Shown here: positions 36,405 through 45,069 of the stretch, piece after piece
Position numbering within the stretch: the stretch's first letter is position 1
Layout: every line of letters starts with the position of its first letter
Source: Streptomyces sp. R302
Lineage (GTDB): Bacteria; Actinomycetota; Actinomycetes; Streptomycetales; Streptomycetaceae
Assembly (NCBI RefSeq): GCF_012927245.1
Contig: NZ_JABBGE010000012.1
Span: forward strand, 171,282-235,281
Direction of reading: 5' to 3'
Length of the DNA: 64,000 nt
Program-made: the position numbers and the translations under genes
Notes under the pieces: generated by a model
Told to the model about the DNA's origin: nothing
The model's database searches: none
Seen by the model: only the letters and a program-made list of their open reading frames with translations

Positions 36405-37265
36405 TCAGAGCCCGCGTCCGCGCCGGAACCGTGCCGGGGTGGTTCCGCACGCGTCGGTGAAGACCCGGTAGAAGCGGCTGACCGAGCCGAAGCCGGCGGC
36501 CGCGGCCACCTGGCTCGCGGGAAGGTCGGTGGTGATCAGCAACCGGCGTGCTTCAGCGAGCCGGTACCGCTTCACGTACTCGCCGATCGTGGTACGCACG
36601 ACCTCGCGGAACCGGGTCATGGCATAGGTCGGGTGCACGTTCGCCGCCGCGGCGACGTCCGCGACGGTGATCGGCTCGCGGAAGTGATGGGCGATGTACC
36701 GCGCCATGGACACCGCCTGGCGCAGGGCCGGATCGTCACCGGCGTGTCGATGTGCCGGATCGCCGACCGTGGCGAGCGCCAGGCGCCGGACCCGCGCTTG
36801 TATCTCCAGCATCGCGATGCGGTGCAGTTCGTCGTCGCCCGCGGCCAGATCCGCGGCCCACTGGGTGAACTTCGCCGGATCGCTCGCGTCGGCACGGGCC
36901 GCGGGAGAGAGCACCGGAACACCCGAGAGCACACGGGCGAGGAGCGGTTGGGGCAGCCCCCAGGCGAGAAACCGCTCGAAGGGCACGTGCAGCCAGTGCA
37001 CCCGCGTCGCCTGGCTCGCCACCAACTGGTGCGGGATCGCGGCCCAGAACACGGCGAGACCGCCCACCGCGACCTCAAGGAGCTCGCCGCCGTAGAGATA
37101 GAGCATCGACCCGCCGCCGGCCACGAAGTTGATCTCCACGTCGTCGTGCCGGTGCGCTGCCGCCATCAGCGTCGGGCGCCCGGACCAGCCGCGCAGGTAC
37201 GAGGGTTCGTCGACCAGAGCACCCTGAGGATCCAAGAAGTTCTCGCTTCGAAACGGTGCAGACAT
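36405..37265 (-). CDS. AraC-family regulator with N-terminal cupin
   Basis: A 286-aa protein. A cupin-like sensing domain (HRHDDVEINFV, with YGGELLEV) is followed by two AraC helix-turn-helix motifs (ITVADVAAAANVHPTYAMTRFREVV and LPASQVAAAAGFGSVSRFYRVF). Such regulators usually activate neighbouring sugar genes; the divergent Gfo/Idh/MocA gene is the nearest candidate. ATG 37265 is preferred, although in-frame starts at 37319 and 37340 are possible; these would cross much of the shared promoter region. Confidence 0.88.
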   Translation of the reverse strand: MSAPFRSENFLDPQGALVDEPSYLRGWSGRPTLMAAAHRHDDVEINFVAGGGSMLYLYGGELLEVAVGGLAVFWAAIPHQLVASQATRVHWLHVPFERFLAWGLPQPLLARVLSGVPVLSPAARADASDPAKFTQWAADLAAGDDELHRIAMLEIQARVRRLALATVGDPAHRHAGDDPALRQAVSMARYIAHHFREPITVADVAAAANVHPTYAMTRFREVVRTTIGEYVKRYRLAEARRLLITTDLPASQVAAAAGFGSVSRFYRVFTDACGTTPARFRRGRGL

Positions 37266-37370
37266 CGCGTGCGCTCGGATCCTAACGTCATGGAGCAGTG
37301 CCGAAGCCCGCACCGTCATGCGACCGGCACCAGCTCGCACCCACTTCTACGTTCCTGATGGAGAATTCGC

Positions 37371-38564
37371 GTGTTCTCACTCGGCATCGTCGGAGCCGGC
37401 CAGTTCGCCGGCTCGTTCGCCAAACTCTGGCGCCTGCACCCCGGCGTCGGTGACATCAAGGTCACCGACCTGCTCCCGGAGCGCGCCGAGCGACTCGTCA
37501 CCGAGCACGACCTCGCCGGTGCGCTCCCCTCGTTCGAGTCCATGCTCGACTCCGATCTCGACGCCGTCGCCCTCTTCACCCAGCGCTGGACCCACGGCCC
37601 CCTCGCCGTGCGGGCCCTGCGTGCGGGCAAGGACGTCTACAGCGCGGTCCCCATGGGCGTGACCGAGGCCGAGATCGCGGACATCATCGCGGCGGTCGAG
37701 GAGACCGGCCGGATCTACATGATGGGCGAGACGAGCTACTACCACCCGGCGACCGTCTACGCGCGCGCCCAGATCGCCGCGGGAGCGTTCGGCCGGCTCT
37801 TCTACGCGGAAGGCGACTACGTCCACGACATGGACTGGGGCTTCTACGACGCCTACAGGTACAGCGGCGGCGAGAACTGGAAGTCCACCGCCAGCTACCC
37901 GCCGCTGCTCTACCCCACGCACTCGATCGGCGGAGTCCTCGGCGCCTGGCGGACGCACGCCGTGAGCGTCTCGGCGATCGGCGTTCCGGACGAGCGCGGC
38001 GACGGCGTGTTCGATCGCGAGATCAGTCAGTTCGACAACGACTTCTCCAACGCCACCGCACTGTTCGAGGTCGCGGGTGGCGGCAGCTTCCGCACGAACG
38101 AGTTCCGCAGGGTCGGATACATCGGCAAGGAGTCACGCTTCCGCTACTTCGGTACGGAGGCGGTCCTCGAACAACTCGGCTCGGTCAGCCTGTGGCAGGA
38201 CAAGAAGGGTGAGCGCGACGTCACCGCGCACCTGCATCCCGCACCCACCCTCGCGCCGGACGACCCGGCGCTCTCCCACGTCGCCCCGGAACTGCGCGAC
38301 GCCTTCACCTCCGGTACCGCACCCGTCCACGACCGCTCCCGACTCCCGCGTGAGTTCGCGCACGCACCCAACGGCCACGAGGGCAGTCACCACTTCCTCG
38401 CCGACGACTTCGCCGTCGCGGTCACGACACGGACGCCGCCACCACTGCACGCGTGGACCGCCGCCCGCTACACCCTCCCCGGCATCGTCGCCCACCAGTC
38501 CGCCCTCCGGGCCGGTGTGCGCCTCCCCGTCCCCGACCACGGAGACGGCCCCGGAATCCCGTAG
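37371..38564 (+). CDS. Gfo/Idh/MocA-family sugar oxidoreductase
   Basis: A 397-aa NAD(P)-dependent dehydrogenase with the Rossmann motif GIVGAGQFAGSF at the N-terminus, an EKP-like segment degenerated to SAVPMGV, and the C-terminal Gfo/Idh domain. It probably oxidises a sugar, sugar acid or inositol-like compound. The missing Lys in the usual EKP motif is notable because that Lys helps bind cofactor and substrate. GTG 37371 is preceded by GGAG. Transcribed divergently from the AraC gene, which may control it. Confidence 0.87.
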   Translation: MFSLGIVGAGQFAGSFAKLWRLHPGVGDIKVTDLLPERAERLVTEHDLAGALPSFESMLDSDLDAVALFTQRWTHGPLAVRALRAGKDVYSAVPMGVTEAEIADIIAAVEETGRIYMMGETSYYHPATVYARAQIAAGAFGRLFYAEGDYVHDMDWGFYDAYRYSGGENWKSTASYPPLLYPTHSIGGVLGAWRTHAVSVSAIGVPDERGDGVFDREISQFDNDFSNATALFEVAGGGSFRTNEFRRVGYIGKESRFRYFGTEAVLEQLGSVSLWQDKKGERDVTAHLHPAPTLAPDDPALSHVAPELRDAFTSGTAPVHDRSRLPREFAHAPNGHEGSHHFLADDFAVAVTTRTPPPLHAWTAARYTLPGIVAHQSALRAGVRLPVPDHGDGPGIP

Positions 38565-38571
38565 CGCGACA

Positions 38572-39408
38572 TCACACAGGGCGATCGTGCGCCGGAGCCG
38601 CGGTGTCGCGCGGGGCGGGACCGGCGAAACGGACGGCGCGAGGTGACGCGCCGAGTTCCCGGCGGCAGGCCTTGTTGAAGGCCTGGAGGTCGGGGATGCC
38701 GACCGAGGCGGCGACGGCGGGGATGGAGAGCGTGGTGGCCCGCAGGAAATGGCGTGCGCGTTCCATCCGGCGGGCCCGGATGTAGCCGACGACGGTTTCC
38801 CCGGTGGCGGCGCGGAAGAGCCGGGTCAGGTGGTTGTGGGAGACGCCGGCCGCCCTCGCGATCTCCGGCACCGTCAGGGACTCCGCCATCCGCGCCTCGA
38901 TCAGGGCCGTCGCGGCCGCCACCGCCGGATGAACGGCCCGGGCGCTCCGCTCCCGCGGCGGGGTGAGCCGGGCGATCCGCCACAGGGCGGCCCACACCTC
39001 GGCGGTGGCCCGGGCCGGGGTGTTCGGCCAGGCGGCCAGCGCCTGTCGCAACTGTGCGGTGAGCGGGTCGAGTTCGGGTCCGGTGTGCTGGATCACGGGA
39101 ATGCTGTGGGGCGTTCCCTCCGCGCCCAGGCGGAGGTGGGCGTAGAGGTGCTCGGAGCGGCCCCGGTAGCGGTAGCGCACCTCGGTTCCGGGCGGTACGA
39201 GGCTGACGCGCCCGGCGCGGATCGCGTGCTCGGTGCCGTCGACCGTCAAGTCGGCCTCGTAGCCGTACAGATGGAGCTGCCACAGGTCCGGCAGCGAGAA
39301 CACGTCCACCTGGCCGGCCGGACCGTGCACGCCGATACCGACGGCGGCGAGAGTGGGGGGCTCGTCGAGGCGGGCGAGGACCGTCTGCATGGGCAGGTGT
39401 TCTACCAC
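38572..39408 (-). CDS. AraC-family regulator of the dioxygenase operon
   Basis: A 278-aa protein with an N-terminal sensing domain and a C-terminal AraC double helix-turn-helix (LTVPEIARAAGVSHNHLTRLFRAA and LSIPAVAASVGIPDLQAFNKACRRELG). It ends 7 bp from the convergent oxidoreductase gene and is divergent from the PhyH-type gene by 80-100 bp, an arrangement typical of a regulator and its target. The start may be GTG 39408 or ATG 39390. Confidence 0.87.
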   Translation of the reverse strand: MVEHLPMQTVLARLDEPPTLAAVGIGVHGPAGQVDVFSLPDLWQLHLYGYEADLTVDGTEHAIRAGRVSLVPPGTEVRYRYRGRSEHLYAHLRLGAEGTPHSIPVIQHTGPELDPLTAQLRQALAAWPNTPARATAEVWAALWRIARLTPPRERSARAVHPAVAAATALIEARMAESLTVPEIARAAGVSHNHLTRLFRAATGETVVGYIRARRMERARHFLRATTLSIPAVAASVGIPDLQAFNKACRRELGASPRAVRFAGPAPRDTAAPAHDRPV

Positions 39409-39491
39409 GGCGGGCGGCGCAGTGAGAATCGACCAGTGGAGGGTGAACGCGGCCCACCCGGTGCGCGGCGGCCGAACCTAGCGTGGCCGTC

Positions 39492-40307
39492 ATGGAGAAC
39501 AGACGAGAACTGCTGAACTCGGTTCGGATGGCGCGCTTCGTGGCGCGCGGGTCGCTGCGGCTGGACGCGGTGGTTCCGGCGGCGATGAACGCCGAGGGCC
39601 TGGCGGTACTGGCGGGCGGGGTGCCGTCGGTGCCGTACGGGACGCCGCTGTCCGACGCGTACGCGGAGGGATCCTTCGTCCGCAGGCTGCTGGAACTGCC
39701 GCGGGTGGCAGGGGCCCTGCGCAGCCTGGTCGGCCCGGAGCCGTGGGTGGACCACCACTTCGTGCACACCCGCGAGCGTCACGGAGGCGCCGCGCAGGCG
39801 CTGCACGGGGACGCCATCATCGACGTCCGACCGGACGCCTTCGACGTCCAGTTGATGTACTACCCGCAGGCCGTGACGCTGGAGATGGGCGGAACGCTCA
39901 GCGTGCCGGGCAGCCATCTGCGGCGGATCAACGAATCGGACACCGGCCGCTACCAGAACCTGCGCGGTCAGGACCGGTTGGTCTGCCCGGCCGGCACGGT
40001 GGTGCTTCTGCACCACGGCATCTGGCACGGGGGCCGGCGCAACGACAGCGACATCGTCCGCTACATGTTCAAGATCCGCTTCAACCCCCGGGTGCGTCAA
40101 CGACGTCTGTGGGACACCTCGGACCTCCACGACCCGCGGGTGGCGGCGGAGCTGGACGCCATGTTCCCGTGGTACGAGGGAGCGACCGGCCGGCTGGAGC
40201 GGTACAACCGCATCCTGCTGTGGCGGGAGCTGACCGGCGACGACGGCTTCGACCTCGACCACTGGGTGACCAGGGTCTCCAACCGCCCGAAGGAGACCGT
40301 GGCATGA
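39492..40307 (+). CDS. Phytanoyl-CoA dioxygenase (PhyH)-like Fe(II)/2OG enzyme
   Basis: A 271-aa non-haem iron dioxygenase. The metal ligands are visible as His-x-Asp in ALHGDAIID and a distal His in LLHHGIWHGG, with a downstream Arg for 2-oxoglutarate. It probably hydroxylates a small molecule; the substrate is unknown. ATG 39492 or GTG 39483 can serve as start. The ATGA overlap with the next gene indicates coupled translation. Confidence 0.85.
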   Translation: MENRRELLNSVRMARFVARGSLRLDAVVPAAMNAEGLAVLAGGVPSVPYGTPLSDAYAEGSFVRRLLELPRVAGALRSLVGPEPWVDHHFVHTRERHGGAAQALHGDAIIDVRPDAFDVQLMYYPQAVTLEMGGTLSVPGSHLRRINESDTGRYQNLRGQDRLVCPAGTVVLLHHGIWHGGRRNDSDIVRYMFKIRFNPRVRQRRLWDTSDLHDPRVAAELDAMFPWYEGATGRLERYNRILLWRELTGDDGFDLDHWVTRVSNRPKETVA

Positions 40308-40666
40308 CGACCGAAGCGATCCCGCCCGCGTCGGAGGACGGCGGAGACGCGACCGCCGCCCCGGTGCCGCGGCAGCAGGTGCTCGTGCTGTATCTGGCGA
40401 GCTCGGCGCTGGATTCCCAGGTCGTCGGCTGGTCGCGCTACGACGGCACCGGCCGCACCGCGCCCACCACGGGCGACAGCGACGAGCCGCCGTACGAGAC
40501 GGGGGTGGCCGCGCTGCGGGACGGATGGCGGCTGTTCCAGGCCGCCCAGCTGATTCCGCCGTACCCGGGTCACGAGTACGACGTCTCCTTCCTCAAGCAC
40601 GAGTTCTTCTTCGAACGGGTCGTCGACGTGATCTCCGCGTCCGTCATTGACAGGTCGCGGTGGTGA
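40304..40666 (+). CDS. Conserved-looking protein coupled to the dioxygenase
   Basis: A 120-aa soluble protein translated from an ATG overlapping the dioxygenase stop (ATGA). No domain is recognised. The sequence is well structured (VLVLYLASSALDSQVVGW, then AALRDGWRLFQAAQLIPPYPGHEYDVSFLKHEFFFERV) and its codon use is normal, so it is likely a real partner of the dioxygenase. The TTGACA of the GH3 promoter lies inside its 3' end. Confidence 0.75.
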   Translation: MTTEAIPPASEDGGDATAAPVPRQQVLVLYLASSALDSQVVGWSRYDGTGRTAPTTGDSDEPPYETGVAALRDGWRLFQAAQLIPPYPGHEYDVSFLKHEFFFERVVDVISASVIDRSRW

Positions 40667-40687
40667 ATGGAACTGTCGAAGCGCTTC
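40647..40687 (+). promoter_or_regulatory. Promoter and operator of the GH3 gene
   Basis: TTGACA (40647-40652), 25 bp, GAAGCGCTTC (40678-40687): the same layout as at three other promoters in the cluster. No second copy was seen nearby. Confidence 0.75.
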
Positions 40688-40729
40688 GACGAAGGTCATC
40701 CGCAACCGACTCGCCTGAGGGGTTCCCAC

Positions 40730-43600
40730 GTGAGTTCCGCGTCCGCGTCCACGTCCGCATCCGAGCCGCCCGATTTCCGTGATCCCGCGCTGCCGCTGCA
40801 GGAGCGCGTCGACGACCTCCTCTCACGGCTCACGCCCGAAGAGCGGCTCGCGATGCTGCACCAGTACGCGCCGGCCGTCCCTCGGCTCGGCCTCGCTGCC
40901 TTCCGTACGGGCAGCGAGGCGCTGCACGGGGTCTCCTGGATGGGGGTGGCGACGGTCTTCCCGCAGGCCGTCGGCCTCGGCGCCACCTGGGACGAGGACC
41001 TGGCGCGCCGGGTCGCCGAGGCCGTCTCGGTCGAACTGCGCGCCTTCCACCACCACCGCACACCCGCCGTCGGTGACGGTCCCTACAGCCTCCAGGCGTG
41101 GGCGCCCGTCCTGAACCTGCTGCGCGACCCGCGCTGGGGACGCAACGAGGAGGGCTACTCCGAGGACCCGGTGCACACCGCCCGGCTCGGCGAGGCGTAT
41201 TGCCGGGGTCTGTCGGGCGACCACCCGACCTACCTGCGGACGGCTCCCGTCCTCAAGCACTTCCTCGCCTACAACAACGAGGACGACCGCTGCACGACCT
41301 CCTCCGGACTGCGCCCGCGCGTCCTCCACGAGTACGACCTGGCCGCCTTCCGGCCCGTCGTCGCCTCCGGCGCCGCGACCGGAGTCATGGCCGCGTACAA
41401 CCTCGTCAACGGCCGCCCCTGCCACGTCAGCCCGCTGATCGAGACCGAGCTGCGCCGCTGGGCGCGGCCCACCGGACACGAGCTGTTCGTGGTCAGCGAC
41501 GCCGAGGCCCCCTCGAACCTGGTCGACCCGGAGCGCTACTTCGACGACCACGCCGAGTCCCACGCCGCCGCCCTCAAGGCCGGCATCGACAGCTTCACCG
41601 ACCACGACGAGGACAGCGCCACGCCGGTCGGCCGACTGCGCGAGGCGCTGGAACGCGGCCTGCTGGCGCAGGCCGACGTGGACCGCGCGGTGCGTCGACA
41701 GCTCGAACTCCGGTTCCGACTGGGCGAGTTCGACCCGGACCTCGACCCGTACGCCGGGATCGGCCCGGAGGCGATCGACCGCCCCGAGCACCGCGCCCTG
41801 GCCCGGCACGCGGCGACCGAGTCGGTGGTACTGCTCAAGAACGACGGGCTGCTGCCGCTGGACCCGGCGCGGACACCGAGGATCGCCGTCATCGGCCCGC
41901 TCGCCGACACGCTGTGCGAGGACTGGTACAGCGGCACCATGCCCTACCAGGTGACCGTCGCCGACGGACTCGCCGCCGCACTCGGCGCCCACGGCGGCGA
42001 GGTGGTCCGGGTGGAGGGCGCCGACCGTATCGCGCTGCGCTCCCGCACCACCGGCGAACTCCTCGGCAAGACCGCCTTCGACGTGACCGACTGGGGTGGC
42101 GGCGCGCTGACCCTCCGCGCCGCCGTCACCGGGCACTACCTGAGCCTCAAGGACGACGCCACCGTGGCGGCCGACCAGACGGTCCTCAAGAACTGGTTCG
42201 TCAAGGAGACCTTCCGGCTCGAACCGGCCGGGGAGGACACGGTGCTGCTGCGCTCCGTGCTCACCGGCCGCTACGCGGCCGTGGATCCGACCGACGGCGG
42301 CGTCACCGTGACCGCCGATGCCCCGGACTCCGCCGAACGCTGGGCGCGAGAACTGCTGCGCGACGGCGCGGCCGAGGCCCGGGCAGCCGCCCAGGCGGCC
42401 GACGCGGCGGTCGTCGTCCTCGGCAACCACCCCATGATCAACGGCCGTGAGACCGAGGACCGCGTGGACATCGACCTGCCCGCGACGCAGGAGGAGCTGC
42501 TCCGCACGGTCGCGGCCGTGCGCCCGGAGACGGCGCTCGTGGTGATGAGCAGCTACCCGTACGCCGTCGACTGGGCCGACGAGCACCTGCCCGCCGTGGT
42601 GTGGACCTCCCACGGCGGGCAGGAGACGGGCCACGCGCTGGCCGCCGTACTCCTCGGCGAGGCCGACCCCGCCGGGCGCCTCCCGCAGACCTGGTACCGG
42701 GGCGACGATCCGCTGCCGGCCCCGCTCGACTACGACATCATCAAGGCGGGCTGGACCTACCAGTACCACGCGGCCGCGCCCCTCTACGCCTTCGGCCACG
42801 GCCTGTCGTACACCGACTTCTCCTACCGCGACCTGCGGTTGTCGCGGTCGTCGACCGGACAGGACGGCGCGGTCGACATCACGGTGACCCTGGCCAACAG
42901 CGGTGCCCGGGCCGGCAGCGAGGTGGTGCAGCTCTACGTCCGGCCGCCGGCCACCCGTCACGAGGCGCCCGGACTGCGCCTCGCCGACTTCCGCAAGGTG
43001 CGCCTGGAACCGGGAGCGAGCCGCGAGGTGACGTTCCGGCTGCCCGCCGAACGGCTCGCCCACTGGGATGTCACCACCTCCGCCTTCACCGTCGATCCCG
43101 GTGAATACGAGATCATCGTCGCCCGCTCCGCCGATCACCCGGTCCTCACCGCACCGCTCACGGTGACCGGGACGGCCGCGGCGCCCCGGCCCGTCGTGGA
43201 CCGGCGGACCCTGGCCGTCGACTTCGACGACTACGCGGACGTCACCCTCGTCGACGCCACTCGGACCGACGGAGACGCGGTCACGCCCACCGACCCCGCC
43301 CGTCCCGGGACGCTTCTCTTCTGTGACGTCGCTCTCTCCGGGGCCGTCCGGATCGAGGCCGAGACCGCCCGCGAGGACGCCGGACCCGGCCAGGCGCGGC
43401 TGGTCGTCCAGGCCGGCGACCAGGTGCTGGCCGAGCTCGACGTCCCCCTCACCGGCGACCGCTACACCTGGCGGACCGTCACGGGCGAACTGGACGCCCC
43501 GCCCGAGGGCGCCCACGACCTGCGCCTGACCCTGCACGGAGACTTCCGCCTCTGCGCCTTCCGCATCGGCAGCCCTGGCAGCCCCGGTAGCGCCGACTGA
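40730..43600 (+). CDS. GH3 beta-glucosidase with inserted and C-terminal accessory domains
   Basis: A 956-aa cytoplasmic enzyme. The GH3 N-domain has RNEEGYSEDP, VLKHFLAY, and nucleophile Asp in LFVVSDAEAPSNL. The C-domain (SVVLLKNDGLLPLD to AFGHGLSYTDFSY) is interrupted by an insert of about 110 residues with trefoil-like TGHYLSL / TGRYAAV repeats. A fibronectin-like domain and a C-terminal beta-sandwich with CBM6/35-like features follow. It would remove glucose from the stripped xyloglucan backbone. GTG 40730 is taken as the start because the operator at 40678 lies inside a longer in-frame extension and GAGGGG precedes the GTG. A decayed paralogue lies at 19464-20990. Confidence 0.9.
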   Translation: MSSASASTSASEPPDFRDPALPLQERVDDLLSRLTPEERLAMLHQYAPAVPRLGLAAFRTGSEALHGVSWMGVATVFPQAVGLGATWDEDLARRVAEAVSVELRAFHHHRTPAVGDGPYSLQAWAPVLNLLRDPRWGRNEEGYSEDPVHTARLGEAYCRGLSGDHPTYLRTAPVLKHFLAYNNEDDRCTTSSGLRPRVLHEYDLAAFRPVVASGAATGVMAAYNLVNGRPCHVSPLIETELRRWARPTGHELFVVSDAEAPSNLVDPERYFDDHAESHAAALKAGIDSFTDHDEDSATPVGRLREALERGLLAQADVDRAVRRQLELRFRLGEFDPDLDPYAGIGPEAIDRPEHRALARHAATESVVLLKNDGLLPLDPARTPRIAVIGPLADTLCEDWYSGTMPYQVTVADGLAAALGAHGGEVVRVEGADRIALRSRTTGELLGKTAFDVTDWGGGALTLRAAVTGHYLSLKDDATVAADQTVLKNWFVKETFRLEPAGEDTVLLRSVLTGRYAAVDPTDGGVTVTADAPDSAERWARELLRDGAAEARAAAQAADAAVVVLGNHPMINGRETEDRVDIDLPATQEELLRTVAAVRPETALVVMSSYPYAVDWADEHLPAVVWTSHGGQETGHALAAVLLGEADPAGRLPQTWYRGDDPLPAPLDYDIIKAGWTYQYHAAAPLYAFGHGLSYTDFSYRDLRLSRSSTGQDGAVDITVTLANSGARAGSEVVQLYVRPPATRHEAPGLRLADFRKVRLEPGASREVTFRLPAERLAHWDVTTSAFTVDPGEYEIIVARSADHPVLTAPLTVTGTAAAPRPVVDRRTLAVDFDDYADVTLVDATRTDGDAVTPTDPARPGTLLFCDVALSGAVRIEAETAREDAGPGQARLVVQAGDQVLAELDVPLTGDRYTWRTVTGELDAPPEGAHDLRLTLHGDFRLCAFRIGSPGSPGSAD

Positions 43601-43766
43601 CCGCTCGCGCGCCCGCCCGTGAACCGGCGGCCCGTCCGACGGGGGGAGGACGGGCCGCCACTCCCGCGCCCAGCCGTGCCCGGGACCCGAGAGACGCATC
43701 GCCCCGGCACCACTCACCCCCCCCGCCACCCCGTCCCCACCCCACACTCCGACCGGAGGACGCCCC

Positions 43767-44750
43767 ATGCCCCTCACCGACCTCGGGACCGACGACCTCA
43801 TCGGCTATCGGCCGCAGTTGACCGCCCCGAACGACTTCGACGCGTTCTGGCGGGACACCCTCGCCGAAGCCCGGTCCTACGACGGGACGATCAAGGCCGA
43901 ACGGGTCACTTCCGCGCACCTGCTGCACACGGTCGACGTCGACGACGTGCGCTTCCCCGGCTGGAACGGCGAGCCGGTGGCCGCCTGGCTCCTGCGACCG
44001 CGCGGCACGGAGGGACCGCTGCCGGTCGTCGTCACGTACATCGGCTACAGCGGCGGCCGCGGTCTGCCCACCGAACACCTCCTCTGGTCCGCCGCCGGCT
44101 ACGCCCAACTCGTCGTCGACAGCCGGGGCCAGGGCCACGACACCCCGGACCGGACGGCGGGCGACGGCACACAGTGGGCCGGGGGGTTCATGACCCGAGG
44201 CATCGACTCCCCCGAGAACTACTACTACCGGCGGCTGATCACCGACTGCGTACGCGCCGTGGACGCCGTCGCCGGACTGCCCGGCCTCGACCCGCGCAGG
44301 ATCGTGGTGGCCGGAGGCAGCCAGGGTGGCGGCCTGGCCCTCGCCGTCGCCGCTCTCGCCGGAGACCGCGTGGCCGCGGCACTCCCGGACGTCCCGTTCC
44401 TGTGCCACTTCCGCCGCGCCGTGCAGATCACCGGGGAGGGCCCGTACCCGGAGATCGCCGAGTACCTGCGCTGGCACAGCCGCGAGCGCGTGGCACGGAC
44501 CCTCGCCACCCTCGACTACTTCGACGGCGTCCACTTCGCCCAACGGGCCACCGCCCCGGCCCTGTTCAGCGTCGCCCTGATGGACCCGATCTGCCCACCC
44601 TCCACGGTGTACGCCGCCTACAACCACTACCGGGGCGAGGACCGCACCATGACCGTCTGGCCCTTCGGCGACCACGGCGGCGGGTACGGCTCCAACCCAC
44701 CGGTCCAGCTGTCCTGGCTGCGCGAGCGCGGTCTCGCACCGGAGCTCTGA
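43767..44750 (+). CDS. CE7 acetylxylan esterase / cephalosporin-C deacetylase
   Basis: A 327-aa alpha/beta hydrolase of carbohydrate esterase family 7. It has the RGQGHDTPD motif, the nucleophile elbow GGSQGGGLA, the acid Asp in ALMDPICPPSTVYAAYN and the catalytic His in GDHGGG. It lacks a signal peptide and so removes acetyl groups from imported oligosaccharides. It follows the GH3 gene by 166 bp on the same strand and fits the job of deacetylating xyloglucan or xylan fragments. The ATG has GGAGGA upstream. Confidence 0.92.
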   Translation: MPLTDLGTDDLIGYRPQLTAPNDFDAFWRDTLAEARSYDGTIKAERVTSAHLLHTVDVDDVRFPGWNGEPVAAWLLRPRGTEGPLPVVVTYIGYSGGRGLPTEHLLWSAAGYAQLVVDSRGQGHDTPDRTAGDGTQWAGGFMTRGIDSPENYYYRRLITDCVRAVDAVAGLPGLDPRRIVVAGGSQGGGLALAVAALAGDRVAAALPDVPFLCHFRRAVQITGEGPYPEIAEYLRWHSRERVARTLATLDYFDGVHFAQRATAPALFSVALMDPICPPSTVYAAYNHYRGEDRTMTVWPFGDHGGGYGSNPPVQLSWLRERGLAPEL

Positions 44751-44757
44751 CCGCCAC

Positions 44758-45069
44758 GTGAGCACCTCGGTGGAAAAGCGAAGCCGCCGACCCCCGTACG
44801 CCGCCCCCCGTGCCACAGGCCGCCTCGCCGCCACCAGGTCGGCAAGGGCTCCTTCCTCGCCCGCCGGGACGGCGACCTACTACGTCGACCTGCGCGCGAC
44901 CGCCCCCTGGCTGCACGCACCGCAGGCACAGCGCAGCTTCGGCGCCAACGTGCCGCGGTTCTCCTACCGGTTCCACACCGCGCCGCTCGTACCGGCGAAG
45001 GACTACGACGGCATCGCCTTCGTCGCCCGCTCGACCTGCTCCCACCAGCTGCCGCACGCGGAGGAGTAG
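44758..45069 (+). pseudogene. C-terminal fragment, possibly erythromycin-esterase-like
   Basis: A short frame whose second half (YYVDLRATAPWL, then SYRFHTAPLVPAKDYDGIAFV) resembles the end of erythromycin-esterase-family proteins. The first part is low-complexity and has no matching upstream domain, so it is probably a leftover 3' end that has acquired a start. Recognition is tentative. Confidence 0.4.

Noticed and set aside
40823..43801. Minus-strand open frame (992 codons) opposite the GH3 gene
   Set aside because: It lies antisense to an enzyme with conserved GH3 motifs and has no domain of its own.
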